A program made the translations under genes and the position numbers. DNA of 64,000 bases, taken from contig NZ_QNRK01000006.1 of NCBI RefSeq assembly GCF_003315135.1, positions 156,711 through 220,710 of the forward strand. The letters are read 5' to 3'. Below, piece after piece: positions 55,075-63,925 of the stretch; positions within the stretch are counted from its first letter, which is position 1; each line of letters begins with the position of its first letter. The stretch is from Roseiarcus fermentans (GTDB lineage Bacteria; Pseudomonadota; Alphaproteobacteria; Rhizobiales; Beijerinckiaceae). Below the pieces are notes generated by a model. That model searched no databases. It was not told the origin of the DNA and worked only from the letters and a program-made list of their open reading frames with translations.

Positions 55075-56985
55075 ATGAGCCCATCGCGCTATGCGCCGAT
55101 TCCTTTCGCCGACGTGAGGATCACCGGCCCGTTCTGGCGCGAACGGCTCGACACGGTGCTCGAGCGCACGATCCCGAGCCAGCACGCCAAGCTCGCCGAG
55201 GTCGGCATTCTCGCGTCGCTCGCGCTGCCGAAGCCGGTTCCGCCGCTGACGATTCCCCGCAACAGCCACAACTTCACCATGCAGGTCTTCTGGGATTCGG
55301 ATGTCGGCAAGTGGATCGAGGCGGCGAGCTACGCGCTCGCCCACCGGCGCGACCCCGATATCGAGGCCAAGATCGACGCCATCGTCGACGACCTGGAGAA
55401 GGCGCAGTCGTCCGACGGCTATCTCAACTGCTGGTACAACGAGCGCGAGCCCGAGAACCGATGGACGAACCTTCGCGACAATCACGAACTCTACAACGCC
55501 GGCCACCTGCTCGAAGGCGCGGTCGCCTACGTCCGCGCGACCGGCAAGCGCAAGCTGCTCGACCTGATGGAGCGCTATGTCGACCACATCGCCGCGACCT
55601 TCGGGACGGGGCCGGGTCAGAAGCGCGGCTATTGCGGCCATCAGGAGATCGAGCTGGCGCTCGTCAAGCTTTATCGCCTCACCGGCGACAAGCGGCGACT
55701 CGCGCTCGCCTCCTACTTCATCGACGAGCGCGGGCGCGAGCCGCACTACTTCACCGCTGAGGCGCTCGCGCGCGGCGACGATCCGGCCGACTACTGGGCC
55801 AAGACCTACGAGTACAATCAGTCGCATAGTCCGGTGCGCGAGCAGACCAGGATGGTCGGGCACGCGGTGCGCGGCATGTATATGGCCTCGGCGATGGCCG
55901 ACCTCGCCTTCGAACTCCATGACGAGGGCCTGAAGCGCGCCTGCGAGGCGCTGTGGCGCGACGTCACGACGGCGCAAATGTATGTCACGGGCGGGCTCGG
56001 GCCCGACGCGTCGAACGAGGGCTTCACCGAGCCCTACGACCTGCCCAACGAGACCGCCTACGCCGAAACCTGCGCCTCCGTCGCGCTCGTCTTCTGGGCG
56101 CAGCGCATGCTCCATCTCGATCTCGACGGCCGCTACGCCGACGTGATGGAGCTTGCGCTGTTCAACGGCGCGCTGACCGGACTGTCGCGCGAGGGCGCTC
56201 ATTACTTCTACGCGAACCCGCTCGAGAGCCGCGGCCAGCATCGGCGCTGGGCCTGGCATGTCTGCCCCTGTTGCACGATGAACGTGTCGCGCCTCGTCGC
56301 CTCTGTCGCGGGATACGCGCTGTCGGAGAGCGAGACGGGCGTCGCCTTTCATCTCTACGGCGGCTTCGAGACGACGGCGACGATCGGCGGCGTCAGCGTC
56401 GCGCTGCGCGAGACCAGCGACTACCCGTGGGCCGGCGACGTGGAGATCGCGATCGACCCGGAAAAGCCGGTCGCGTTCGACCTCAAGCTGCGCGTGCCGG
56501 GCTGGGCGGGCGCGGCGACGGCGACGGTCAACGGCGATGACGCCGCGCTTCTTGTCGAGCGCGGCTACGCGACCGTCCGCCGGCGCTGGAGCGCGGGCGA
56601 CGTCGTGGCCCTGCGACTGCCGATGCCGCCCGAGCGGCTCTACGCGCACCCGAGCGTCCGCATGGACGTCGGACGCGTGGCGCTTCGGCGCGGCCCGCTG
56701 ATCTATTGCGTCGAGGAGCCCGATAACCCGGGCGGAGCGATCCAGAGCCTGACCCTGCCGCGCGCCGCGGATCTCGCGGCGGAATGGCGCCCGGACCTGA
56801 TCGGCGGCGCGGTCGCCCTGACCGCCGCGGCCCGCAGGCTGACGCCGGGCGATGCCGAAGGCGCGCTCTATACGGCCACGCCGCCGCGGGCAGAACCCGC
56901 GACCCTGACGGCGATCCCCTACTACCTCTGGGCGAACCGCGCTCCCGGATCGATGCAGGTCTGGATCTGCGAAGATCTCGAGTGA
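55075..56985 (+). CDS. GH127 beta-L-arabinofuranosidase
   Basis: 636 residues, (alpha/alpha)6 barrel plus beta domains of the DUF1680/GH127 family, which releases beta-L-arabinofuranosyl units from plant cell-wall glycans such as extensin. Catalytic/zinc residues line up with Bifidobacterium HypBA1: Glu331 and Cys333 in NETAYAETCASV and Cys399-Cys400 in HVCPCCTMNVSRL give the Glu-x-Cys ... Cys-Cys Zn site, Cys399 being the expected nucleophile. Other family segments are PVPPLTIPRNSHNFTM and GYLNCWYNEREPENRW. No signal peptide, so cytosolic after import. It lies 92 bases after the LacI gene on the same strand. Confidence 0.94.
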   Translation: MSPSRYAPIPFADVRITGPFWRERLDTVLERTIPSQHAKLAEVGILASLALPKPVPPLTIPRNSHNFTMQVFWDSDVGKWIEAASYALAHRRDPDIEAKIDAIVDDLEKAQSSDGYLNCWYNEREPENRWTNLRDNHELYNAGHLLEGAVAYVRATGKRKLLDLMERYVDHIAATFGTGPGQKRGYCGHQEIELALVKLYRLTGDKRRLALASYFIDERGREPHYFTAEALARGDDPADYWAKTYEYNQSHSPVREQTRMVGHAVRGMYMASAMADLAFELHDEGLKRACEALWRDVTTAQMYVTGGLGPDASNEGFTEPYDLPNETAYAETCASVALVFWAQRMLHLDLDGRYADVMELALFNGALTGLSREGAHYFYANPLESRGQHRRWAWHVCPCCTMNVSRLVASVAGYALSESETGVAFHLYGGFETTATIGGVSVALRETSDYPWAGDVEIAIDPEKPVAFDLKLRVPGWAGAATATVNGDDAALLVERGYATVRRRWSAGDVVALRLPMPPERLYAHPSVRMDVGRVALRRGPLIYCVEEPDNPGGAIQSLTLPRAADLAAEWRPDLIGGAVALTAAARRLTPGDAEGALYTATPPRAEPATLTAIPYYLWANRAPGSMQVWICEDLE

Positions 56986-57108
56986 GGCTCGAGCCGACCC
57001 TCTGCATCGCGCGCATAGCCGTTGACAGCGCGTCCGCGTCATGATGGCCTCTCAACAGACTGCGCCGCGTATTCGTCGGACGCGAGCGAGAAACAGGGGA
57101 GGATAGCC

Positions 57109-58947
57109 ATGAGCGCGACCTGCGCGGGCGCCAACGGTTTGGACCGGCGGGCGCTGGTTGGCGGCGCCGGGGTTGCGGCGGCGTTGGCGGGCGCAGGCGC
57201 GGCGCTCGCCCAGGACACGGTCCGGCCGGACGAGCTCGCGGTCCGCCCCGCCGCCAAGCGTTCCGCCGCCGATCCGCTTTCGCCCGCCGTCGCCGCGCTC
57301 GCCTTGCTCGCTCTCACCGGCGCTGCGCTGGCGGCGGACGGCCAGCCCTGCTCGAAAGTCACCGCCGAACACCTCGCCATTCCCGGGCTCGCGATCACCG
57401 GCGCGACCATGCAGGAGGCCGGCGACGGCCTGCCGCGCGCCTGCGTCCTGACGGGCAAGGTCAACGACCGCACCGGCGCCGACGGCCGGCATTACGCCAT
57501 CGACTTCGAGCTGCGCCTGCCGGCGGACTGGAACGGCCGCTTCCTCGATCAAGGCAACGGCGGCGCCGACGGCGAGGTGAAGCCCGCGGTCGGCGGCGCC
57601 GCTGAGGGCGTCGCCGCGGGCGCCGTTCCGGCGCTGGCGCGCGGCTTCGCGGTGCTGTCCTCGGACGGCGGCCATTCCGGCGCCGATCCGGCGAACGCTG
57701 CGCGTGGGCTGGCCGCCGGCGTCGCCTTCGGTCTCGATCCCCAGGCGCGGCGCGATTACGGCTATGCCGCGGATATGACGCTCGCCCCGATCGCCAAGGC
57801 GATCCTCGCCGCGCATTACGGCCGGAAGCCGGACTTTTCCTACTATGGCGGCTGTTCCAACGGCGGCCGCCACGGCATGGTCGCGGCGGCGCGGATGCCC
57901 GAGCAATATGACGGGTTCCTGGTCGGCAATCCCGGCTTCGACCTTCCGCGCGCCGCCCTCCAGCACGCCTGGGACGCGCAGGCTTTCGTGAAGGCCGATC
58001 CCGACATCCGCAAGTCCATCACCAAGGACGACGCGGCGCTGATCTCGCGAACAATCACCGCGGCCTGCGACAAGCTCGACGGGATCGAGGACCGGATCAC
58101 CGCCAATCTCGTGGCCTGCCAGAAGGCGTTCCGCTTCGACAGTCTCGCGTGCAAGGACGGCGAGAGCGCCGGCTGCCTGCCCAAGGCCAAGGTCGAGGCG
58201 CTGACAATGAGCTTCGCCGGGCCGCACAATACCAAGGGCGACGCGCTCTACAGCGACTGGCCGGTCGACGGCGGCGTCGGCACGGGCAACTGGCGGATGT
58301 GGAAGATCGAGAGCCCGATTCCGCCGTGGAACTTCTACCCGATCATCGCCACCATGGGCGCGGCCTCGCTGCAATATGTCTTCACCACCCCGCCGACCGA
58401 GATCGGCGGATCCAACGACGCGCTGATGAAGGGGCTCCTGGCCTTCGACTTCGACAAGGACGCGCCAAAAATCTTCGCCAGGACCGACGCCTATCCGGAC
58501 TCGGCGATGGACTTCATGACCCCGCCGGGCGTCGACGATCCGAAGCTCGAACAGTTCCGCGCGCTCGACCGCAAGATGGTCGTCACCCACGGTCAGGCCG
58601 ATCCGGTGTTCTCGATCAACGACACGATCCGCTGGTGGGAGAAGCTCGACGCCAACACGGGCGGCAAGGCGGCCGACAACGTGCGCCTCTTCGCCGTGCC
58701 GGGCATGACCCATTGCGACGGCGGCGTGGCGCTCGACAATTTCGACGCGCTGACCGCGCTGACCGACTGGGTCGAGAAAGGCAGGGCCCCCGACCGGATC
58801 GTCGCCTCCGTCAATCCGGCGAACAAGGAGACGCCGGCCTCCTGGAGCCCGAGCCGCACGCGCCCGCTCTGCCCCTGGCCGGCCTACGCCCGCTACGCCA
58901 GCGGCGATCCGGAGAGCGAGGCGTCCTTCGCCTGCGCCAAGCCGTGA
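57109..58947 (+). CDS. Tannase/feruloyl-esterase-family protein with double signal
   Basis: 612 residues. The catalytic domain is a tannase/feruloyl esterase: PADWNGRFLDQGNGGADGEV, nucleophile YYGGCSNGGRHGM (C-S), acid in VTHGQADPVFSIND, and MTHCDGG (H-C), the CS-D-HC triad with its disulphide. The N-terminus is odd: a Tat-like segment (LDRRALVGGAGVAAALAGAG then AALAQ) is followed after about 30 residues by a second signal-like hydrophobic run (SPAVAALALLALTGAALAAD) directly before the mature start GQPC. This looks like a fusion with another gene's leader. ATG 57109 has GGGGAGGAT upstream. Exported; splits ester-linked phenolics. Confidence 0.92.
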   Translation: MSATCAGANGLDRRALVGGAGVAAALAGAGAALAQDTVRPDELAVRPAAKRSAADPLSPAVAALALLALTGAALAADGQPCSKVTAEHLAIPGLAITGATMQEAGDGLPRACVLTGKVNDRTGADGRHYAIDFELRLPADWNGRFLDQGNGGADGEVKPAVGGAAEGVAAGAVPALARGFAVLSSDGGHSGADPANAARGLAAGVAFGLDPQARRDYGYAADMTLAPIAKAILAAHYGRKPDFSYYGGCSNGGRHGMVAAARMPEQYDGFLVGNPGFDLPRAALQHAWDAQAFVKADPDIRKSITKDDAALISRTITAACDKLDGIEDRITANLVACQKAFRFDSLACKDGESAGCLPKAKVEALTMSFAGPHNTKGDALYSDWPVDGGVGTGNWRMWKIESPIPPWNFYPIIATMGAASLQYVFTTPPTEIGGSNDALMKGLLAFDFDKDAPKIFARTDAYPDSAMDFMTPPGVDDPKLEQFRALDRKMVVTHGQADPVFSINDTIRWWEKLDANTGGKAADNVRLFAVPGMTHCDGGVALDNFDALTALTDWVEKGRAPDRIVASVNPANKETPASWSPSRTRPLCPWPAYARYASGDPESEASFACAKP

Positions 58948-58981
58948 GGATCGCCGGCCCGGCGTAAGAGAGGGAGCGCGT

Positions 58982-60184
58982 TCAGACGATTTGCGCCCGA
59001 TCCCTTCGGGCGATGGCGATCACCGTTGCAAATCCGAGGGTCGCGGCCAGTCCGCCGATCAGGAACACGACGCCGTAACCGAAACGGTCGGCGAGCAGCC
59101 CTGTCGCCGGCGCGGTGAGCCCATAGGCCAGGTCCTGGAACGCGGCGAAGCCGCCGATCGCGGTGCCGCGCAGGTGCGGCGGGACGCGCCGGACCGCTTC
59201 CACGCCCATCGCCGGAAAGATCAGGGAACAGCCGAGCCCGGTCAGAAACGCGCCGGAAAACGCGACGACCGGAGCGCTCGCTGTCCAGACAAGATATTGC
59301 CCGACCGCCTCGATAGCCATCGAGGCAAGGGCCACCGGGACGCCGCCGATCCGGTCGGGCAGATGACCGAACGCAACGCGCATCAGCACGAAGGCGAGGC
59401 CGAAGCAGGTCAGGCCGAAACCGGCGTGGGACCAGCCGCGGTGCAGGAACAGGAGCGGCATGAAGGCGCCGATCGCGGCGAAGCCGACGCCCTGAAGGCC
59501 GACAACCAGACCCGGATCCCAGATCCGTCCGATGATGCGCCAGAAGGACGGGCGCTCGCCGCCCGCGGGGACGACGGCCGGGACCGGCAGCGCCATCAGG
59601 AGGCCGATCAGCGGGACGAGCACAGCTGCGCCCATGACGCCGGCGAAACCCGCCTGGTCGAAGAGGGCGAGGCCGACGGGGCCGCCGACCGCGAAGGCGC
59701 CGTACATGCCGATGCCGACCAGCGCGATCACCCGGCCCGAGGCCTGCGGGCCCATGATGCCGAAGCCCCACGACAGCAGCCCGACCAACGTCAGGCTTTC
59801 GCCAAGTCCCAGCAGCAGTCGTCCGACCATCAGAACGCCGTACGCTAATGAGGCCGACGCGCCCGGCCAACTCGCTGCGAGGCAGACAAGCGCTGCGAAC
59901 GCGTAGACGACCAGTCCCCGGACCATGCAGTATTTGCCGCCGCGATGATCGGACATTCGCCCGGCCAGGCCGCGCGTCAGAATGGTGGACGCAAACGGCG
60001 CGCCGACGGCCAGCCCCGCGAGCGCGTTGCTGAAGCCAAGTCGCGTTGAGACAAAGACCGACGTCACCGGAAGCGACATCGCGACGCAGAGAAAGGAGAG
60101 GAAAAGCGCCAGCGTGAGCCAGACAACAAGGCGCAAGGCGCGGTCCCCGTGGACAGGCGCGGTCGGAGTGGAAGAGCACGTCAA
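58982..60184 (-). CDS. MFS transporter (YhhS/YfcJ-like)
   Basis: About 400 residues with 12 predicted helices: LVVWLTLALFLSFLCVAMSL, motif A GRMSDHRGGKYCMVRGL, LLLGLGESLTLVGLLSWGFG and LRGTAIGGFAAFQDLAYGLT. The family is annotated as arabinose/sugar or drug efflux permeases. I start at TTG 60184 because the frame upstream lacks helix content; other starts are possible. Convergent with the tannase gene. Substrate unknown; the location suggests a sugar or phenolic. Confidence 0.88.
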   Translation of the reverse strand: MTCSSTPTAPVHGDRALRLVVWLTLALFLSFLCVAMSLPVTSVFVSTRLGFSNALAGLAVGAPFASTILTRGLAGRMSDHRGGKYCMVRGLVVYAFAALVCLAASWPGASASLAYGVLMVGRLLLGLGESLTLVGLLSWGFGIMGPQASGRVIALVGIGMYGAFAVGGPVGLALFDQAGFAGVMGAAVLVPLIGLLMALPVPAVVPAGGERPSFWRIIGRIWDPGLVVGLQGVGFAAIGAFMPLLFLHRGWSHAGFGLTCFGLAFVLMRVAFGHLPDRIGGVPVALASMAIEAVGQYLVWTASAPVVAFSGAFLTGLGCSLIFPAMGVEAVRRVPPHLRGTAIGGFAAFQDLAYGLTAPATGLLADRFGYGVVFLIGGLAATLGFATVIAIARRDRAQIV

Positions 60185-60288
60185 CGGGCAACCCTTTCTA
60201 AGGAGGCCCTGCCGGCAAAAATGGAGGAATCGCGCTGCAAACCGCAACACGACCCGTCGATCCCGCGACAGGGGCGTGCGTTGGTTGA

Positions 60289-60303
60289 CGTAAACGCTTA
60301 CGG
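60289..60303. promoter_or_regulatory. LacI-like CG-centred palindrome upstream of the MFS gene
   Basis: CGTAAACGCTTACGG contains a near-perfect palindrome with a CG centre, the usual LacI/GalR operator form, about 105 bases before the MFS start. It differs from 50808-50825 in centre, so a different regulator may act. Confidence 0.35.
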
Positions 60304-60391
60304 CGAACAATCCGGAGCCAACCGGACGAGTCCACGCGCTCGTGCGTCTATCTTGCGAGGATCAGCCCCGCAACCGTTTTTTTTGCGCTCC

Positions 60392-60630
60392 CTACCAACG
60401 GGGCTTGTCGTAAGCGGTCGGATAATGGACGGGGTCGGCGAAGCGTTTCTTGACTTCCGCCTCGAATTGCGTCGGGTCGGTGACGCCTCTGTTGTAGACG
60501 GTCTCCCGGCAATAGGTGAGCGGCATCATGCAGCCCGGCGGCCCGCCGCCGCCCATCGCGTGCGCCGGCTGAACGCCCGCCCCACGAGCAAAACCGCGCA
60601 AACGATTCGGCGCCGGGTCGCGTTCGTCAT
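60392..60630 (-). pseudogene. Small exported protein gene with a frameshift in the signal peptide
   Basis: From an ATG at 60630 the frame begins MTNATRRRIVCAVLLVG and then goes off. A shift near 60583 joins it to AGVQPAHAMGGGGPPGCMMP then LTYCRETVYNRGVTD and a clean end DPVHYPTAYDKPRW. Joined, this is a normal Sec signal (cut after AHA) and a ~55-residue Cys-containing periplasmic protein. Alternatively a TTG at about 60599 could start the second frame alone without a proper signal. A single-base assembly error would explain it as well as true decay. Confidence 0.55.
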
Positions 60631-60751
60631 TGTGGTCCTCGTTCGCAAACGCCCGCCCAGACTTGATACGGGGAGCGCGTGCGGTTTGGATCTTCCTCCA
60701 GGCGTCATCCCGCTTTCGCAGGGATGCGGGCTGAGTTTCAGCGCTCCCCCT

Positions 60752-62386
60752 TCACCGGATCGCGATCTCGATCAGCGACGGACCCTCGCGCCGGACCGCT
60801 TCGGCCACCGCCGCCGCGATCGCGTCGCGGTCGTCGGCGCGCGCCGACGGCACGCCCATCGAGGCCGCGAGCGAGGGGAAGTCGATCGCCGGGCCGGCGA
60901 TGTCCATGCCGACGAACCGGCCGGCGACCGCATTGGCGTAGCCGAGGCTCCTGGCCACATTCTGCAGCACGCCGTAGCGGCGGTTGTTGAACACGAAGAA
61001 CACCACCTTCGCCCGGTAGCGCGCGGCGCTCCACAGCGCCTGGGGCGAGTACATCGCGCCGCCGTCGCCGGCGAACGAGGCGACGAGGCCGGCGCCGGCG
61101 AGCGAGGCCCCGACGGCGGCCGGCATGTTGCAGCCGAGCACGCCGCCGCGGGAGAAGAAATAGCGGCCGGGCCGGGTGCTGAGCAGGTCCTGCACCTTGC
61201 CGAAGGTGGCGGCCGAATCGTTCGAAATCAGCGTGTCCGCAGGCAGGGCGTCGAGCGCCGCCAGCACCGCGGCGTCCGGGGTCAGCGGCGTCCCGCGGTC
61301 GGCGAGGATGTCTTCACGCGCCGCCTCGTGCGCGGCGCGCATGCGCGCGCGCCTCCGCGCGAGCCTGGCTTCGACCGCGCCCCGATCGACGAGCGCCTCG
61401 AGCCGCTTCGCCGCGGCGAACAGCGTCGCGCCGATGTCGCCGAGCAAGGCCATGTCGGCGGCGTGCTCGCGGCCGAAGGCTTCCGGGTTGTCGGCGACGT
61501 GCAGCACCGCGACGCCCTCCGGCACCGGTTCGGCGGCGCGATAGGGATAGGCGACGAACGCCCGGCCACCGACCAGCACGATCGCCTCAGCGGCCTCGAA
61601 ATGCTCGCGCATGACCGCGAAGTCGGGTTTCAGCACCCCGGCCCAGCAGGGATGGTCCGAGGGAAAGGCGGCGCGCGAGGTCAGTTGCGTGCCCCAGACC
61701 GGAAATCCGCCCGCCGCGGCGAAGGCGACGAGGCCCGGACTGACGGAAGCAGGGAGGTCGTCGCCGAGCACGATCAGAACGCGGTCCGGGTCGAGGCCGG
61801 CGAGTCGTTCGGCGAGCAGCGCCGCCTCGGGCGAAGGGCCGGGCCGCGGCGCCGCGGAGGCCGGCGGCGTGCGTCCGCTCACCGGCTCGTCGAGAACGTC
61901 CATCGGCAGCGACAGGAACACCGGCCCTTGCGGCGGCGTGCGGGCGATGGCGAAGGCGCGCCGCAGCGCCTGACCGACGTCGTCGCCGCGCCGCACCTCC
62001 TTCGCCCATTTGCACACCGGCGTCGCGAGCGCCACGAGATCGCCGGAGAGCCAGGGCTCGGTCATCAGGTGCCGCGTGTCCTGCTGGCCCGCGGTGACCA
62101 CGAGCGGCGTCTCGCTCGCCTTCGAGGCGACGAGAACGCCCATGGCGTTGCCCAGGCCCCCCATGGCGTGCAGGTTGACGAAGCCCGCCCGACCCGAGGC
62201 CAGCGCCCAGCCGTCCGCCATGGCGACGGCGGTCGCCTCCTGCAGGCCGAGGACGTAGACGATGTCGGGCGCCTCGACCAGCGCGTCCATCAGCGGCATC
62301 TCGGTCGAGCCGGGATTGCCGAACACGTGGGTGATCCCTTCGTCGCGAAGAATGTCGAGCAGAACGTCGCGGGCGCGGCGAGCCAT
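60752..62386 (-). CDS. Benzoylformate-decarboxylase-like ThDP enzyme
   Basis: 544 residues. VFGNPGSTEMPLMDALVEAP, TPP-activating Glu in VLGLQEATAVAMADGWALAS, LHAMGGLGNAMGVLVAS (His matching BFD His70), VTAGQQDTRHLMTEPWLSGD and the Mg/TPP motif FAGDGGAMYSPQALWSAARY...FVFNNRRYGVLQN. These match benzoylformate decarboxylase/MdlC better than acetolactate synthase (no FAD-loop features). It would decarboxylate an aromatic or branched 2-oxo acid. Preceded on the same strand by the Uma2-like remnant. Confidence 0.88.
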   Translation of the reverse strand: MARRARDVLLDILRDEGITHVFGNPGSTEMPLMDALVEAPDIVYVLGLQEATAVAMADGWALASGRAGFVNLHAMGGLGNAMGVLVASKASETPLVVTAGQQDTRHLMTEPWLSGDLVALATPVCKWAKEVRRGDDVGQALRRAFAIARTPPQGPVFLSLPMDVLDEPVSGRTPPASAAPRPGPSPEAALLAERLAGLDPDRVLIVLGDDLPASVSPGLVAFAAAGGFPVWGTQLTSRAAFPSDHPCWAGVLKPDFAVMREHFEAAEAIVLVGGRAFVAYPYRAAEPVPEGVAVLHVADNPEAFGREHAADMALLGDIGATLFAAAKRLEALVDRGAVEARLARRRARMRAAHEAAREDILADRGTPLTPDAAVLAALDALPADTLISNDSAATFGKVQDLLSTRPGRYFFSRGGVLGCNMPAAVGASLAGAGLVASFAGDGGAMYSPQALWSAARYRAKVVFFVFNNRRYGVLQNVARSLGYANAVAGRFVGMDIAGPAIDFPSLAASMGVPSARADDRDAIAAAVAEAVRREGPSLIEIAIR

Positions 62387-62468
62387 TGTGCAACCTCGGG
62401 CTGGAGAGGGATCACGGGGGAGAAGGCGGGGCGGGCGTCGCGGGCGGGCCGGGCGATCGGGCGCGCCT

Positions 62469-62606
62469 TCACGCGGGCAGCGCCGCGGCGGGCAACTCGA
62501 CGCGATGCGGGTCGGTCAGAATTCCGGCCTCGGACATTCGGCCGAGGATTTCCACGTCGAGCCGTCGCCACGCCCGCGCCGGGGGACGCTCCAGAGTTCC
62601 GTTCAT
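62469..62606 (-). pseudogene. Truncated Uma2-like remnant, 45 codons
   Basis: MNGTLERPPARAWRRLDVEI followed by LGRMSEAGILTDPHRVELPA. The segment RRLxVxExxRMxEAGIL...RVEL is the start of Uma2-family (PD-(D/E)XK-like) proteins, which normally run to about 190 residues; here a stop follows at once. It has a very good ribosome site (GGAGGCGAGC), so it may still be translated. It lies 82 bases upstream of the benzoylformate-decarboxylase-like gene. Confidence 0.5.
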
Positions 62607-62921
62607 GCTCGCCTCCGCGGCCGGAGTCTACACCTGGCCGCCGCTGAACACCAACCGCCGGCGCGCGCGGGCTGGGGGTCTTGTGATCGTGGCCCGGATC
62701 CCGGCGAGACCTCCATCACCGGCCCTCCCGAGTCCGGTCGTCGACGCCTCATCGACCCGACAGTCGCCGTTCGCGATCGCCGCGTCGTCGCTCCCGCAAC
62801 CAATCGGCAACCACAATCGGCGACGATTTCGAATCCTCCTTGTCAATCCGTCGCCGTCGTCGCAGTGAAATAAAGAATTCGTCATGTCATTCACAAGCCG
62901 AAAAACAGTGGAGTAACCGAT
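62607..62921. other. Intergenic, composition break
   Basis: GC falls sharply from about 62860 on. No gene or clear repeat recognised; it should hold the divergent promoters of the remnant and the barrel protein. Confidence 0.4.
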
Positions 62922-63881
62922 ATGCCGCGAATGTACGCCGCCAGACACATACTTATACTTGTTAGCGTTGTCGGCGTAAGTCCGGCATTCGCGGCTGATA
63001 GACCAATTACATTTGTTGATGCTCCTCCAGCCGTATCCATCGTCCCTCATTCCGGTCTGTTTCTCGGTGTCGGGGCCAGTGCAAACTCGGTCAACTTCAA
63101 CAATCAGAATGTATATGGTAGAGGAACTTCGGACACCCCGGCTGACTACAATGCGTTCGGAGTCCTTCAGCCGCCAATCGTCGGAACGGCGGCCGGCGGT
63201 ACGGGGCTCACATTGAGCAACAGTTCGGCATTGGCGCCGGTCATACAGGGCGGCTACTTCACCCACATCAATGACACCCCGTGGATGGGCGGCGTCAAGA
63301 TGTCCTACACTTATCTCGGAATCAGCTCCTCCAACAATGACTTGCTGATTCCGCAATCAGGAGGGTTCTTGCAGGGCGGTGTGTATACGCCTTTTACAGG
63401 AAATTATGTCGTCCAGAGCTATCGACAGACCGTTAACAGCCAGTTTTCACTGATTCCGTTCCTTGGTCATTCGTTCGAGAAGAGCTTTGTCTATCTTGGA
63501 GCAGGCCCGACGCTGGCGCAGACGCGGACCCAAATCGAACGGATAACGGGATTTGCCGATGTGGTCGGCGTGCCGACGAGCATCACGGGAATCGGCCAGG
63601 GCAGCAACTATTCGTTCAGCCAATGGCTTTGGGGCGTCAGCGCGACAGTCGGCGCAACCTATTTTCTCGACAGGAATTGGTTTGTCGACGTGAATTATGT
63701 CGCTTCGATCACTCAGAGCAAGACAAGCAATTGGGGCGGACCGTGGAGCGACACGCCGTCTTCGGGCAGTACGCGAACGGGAACCAACATGGGGACCAGC
63801 TCCGGGGGCGTGGTCACGCAGCAGGGGAATCGCACTTGGAATTCGGCGGCCCTTGTGAGCCGGATTTTGCGTTTTGAGTGA
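62922..63881 (+). CDS. Outer-membrane beta-barrel protein, low GC
   Basis: 319 residues, signal peptide (ILILVSVVGVSPAFA). Alternating amphipathic strands: GLFLGVGASANSVNFNN, WMGGVKMSYTYLGISSSNND, VVQSYRQTVNSQFSLIPFLGHSF, FVYLGAGPTLAQTRTQ, LWGVSATVGATYFLDRNWFVDVNYVASI and SAALVSRILRFE (near-terminal Phe). The form is a 10-14-strand porin-like barrel. Codons are much less G+C-rich than in neighbours (many ata, aat, ctt, tca), and an IS transposase starts 45 bases downstream: signs of transfer. Confidence 0.8.
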   Translation: MPRMYAARHILILVSVVGVSPAFAADRPITFVDAPPAVSIVPHSGLFLGVGASANSVNFNNQNVYGRGTSDTPADYNAFGVLQPPIVGTAAGGTGLTLSNSSALAPVIQGGYFTHINDTPWMGGVKMSYTYLGISSSNNDLLIPQSGGFLQGGVYTPFTGNYVVQSYRQTVNSQFSLIPFLGHSFEKSFVYLGAGPTLAQTRTQIERITGFADVVGVPTSITGIGQGSNYSFSQWLWGVSATVGATYFLDRNWFVDVNYVASITQSKTSNWGGPWSDTPSSGSTRTGTNMGTSSGGVVTQQGNRTWNSAALVSRILRFE

Positions 63882-63925
63882 GATGGATTCTACCGGGTGG
63901 CGGATGATACGCGGCTCGGGAGAAT

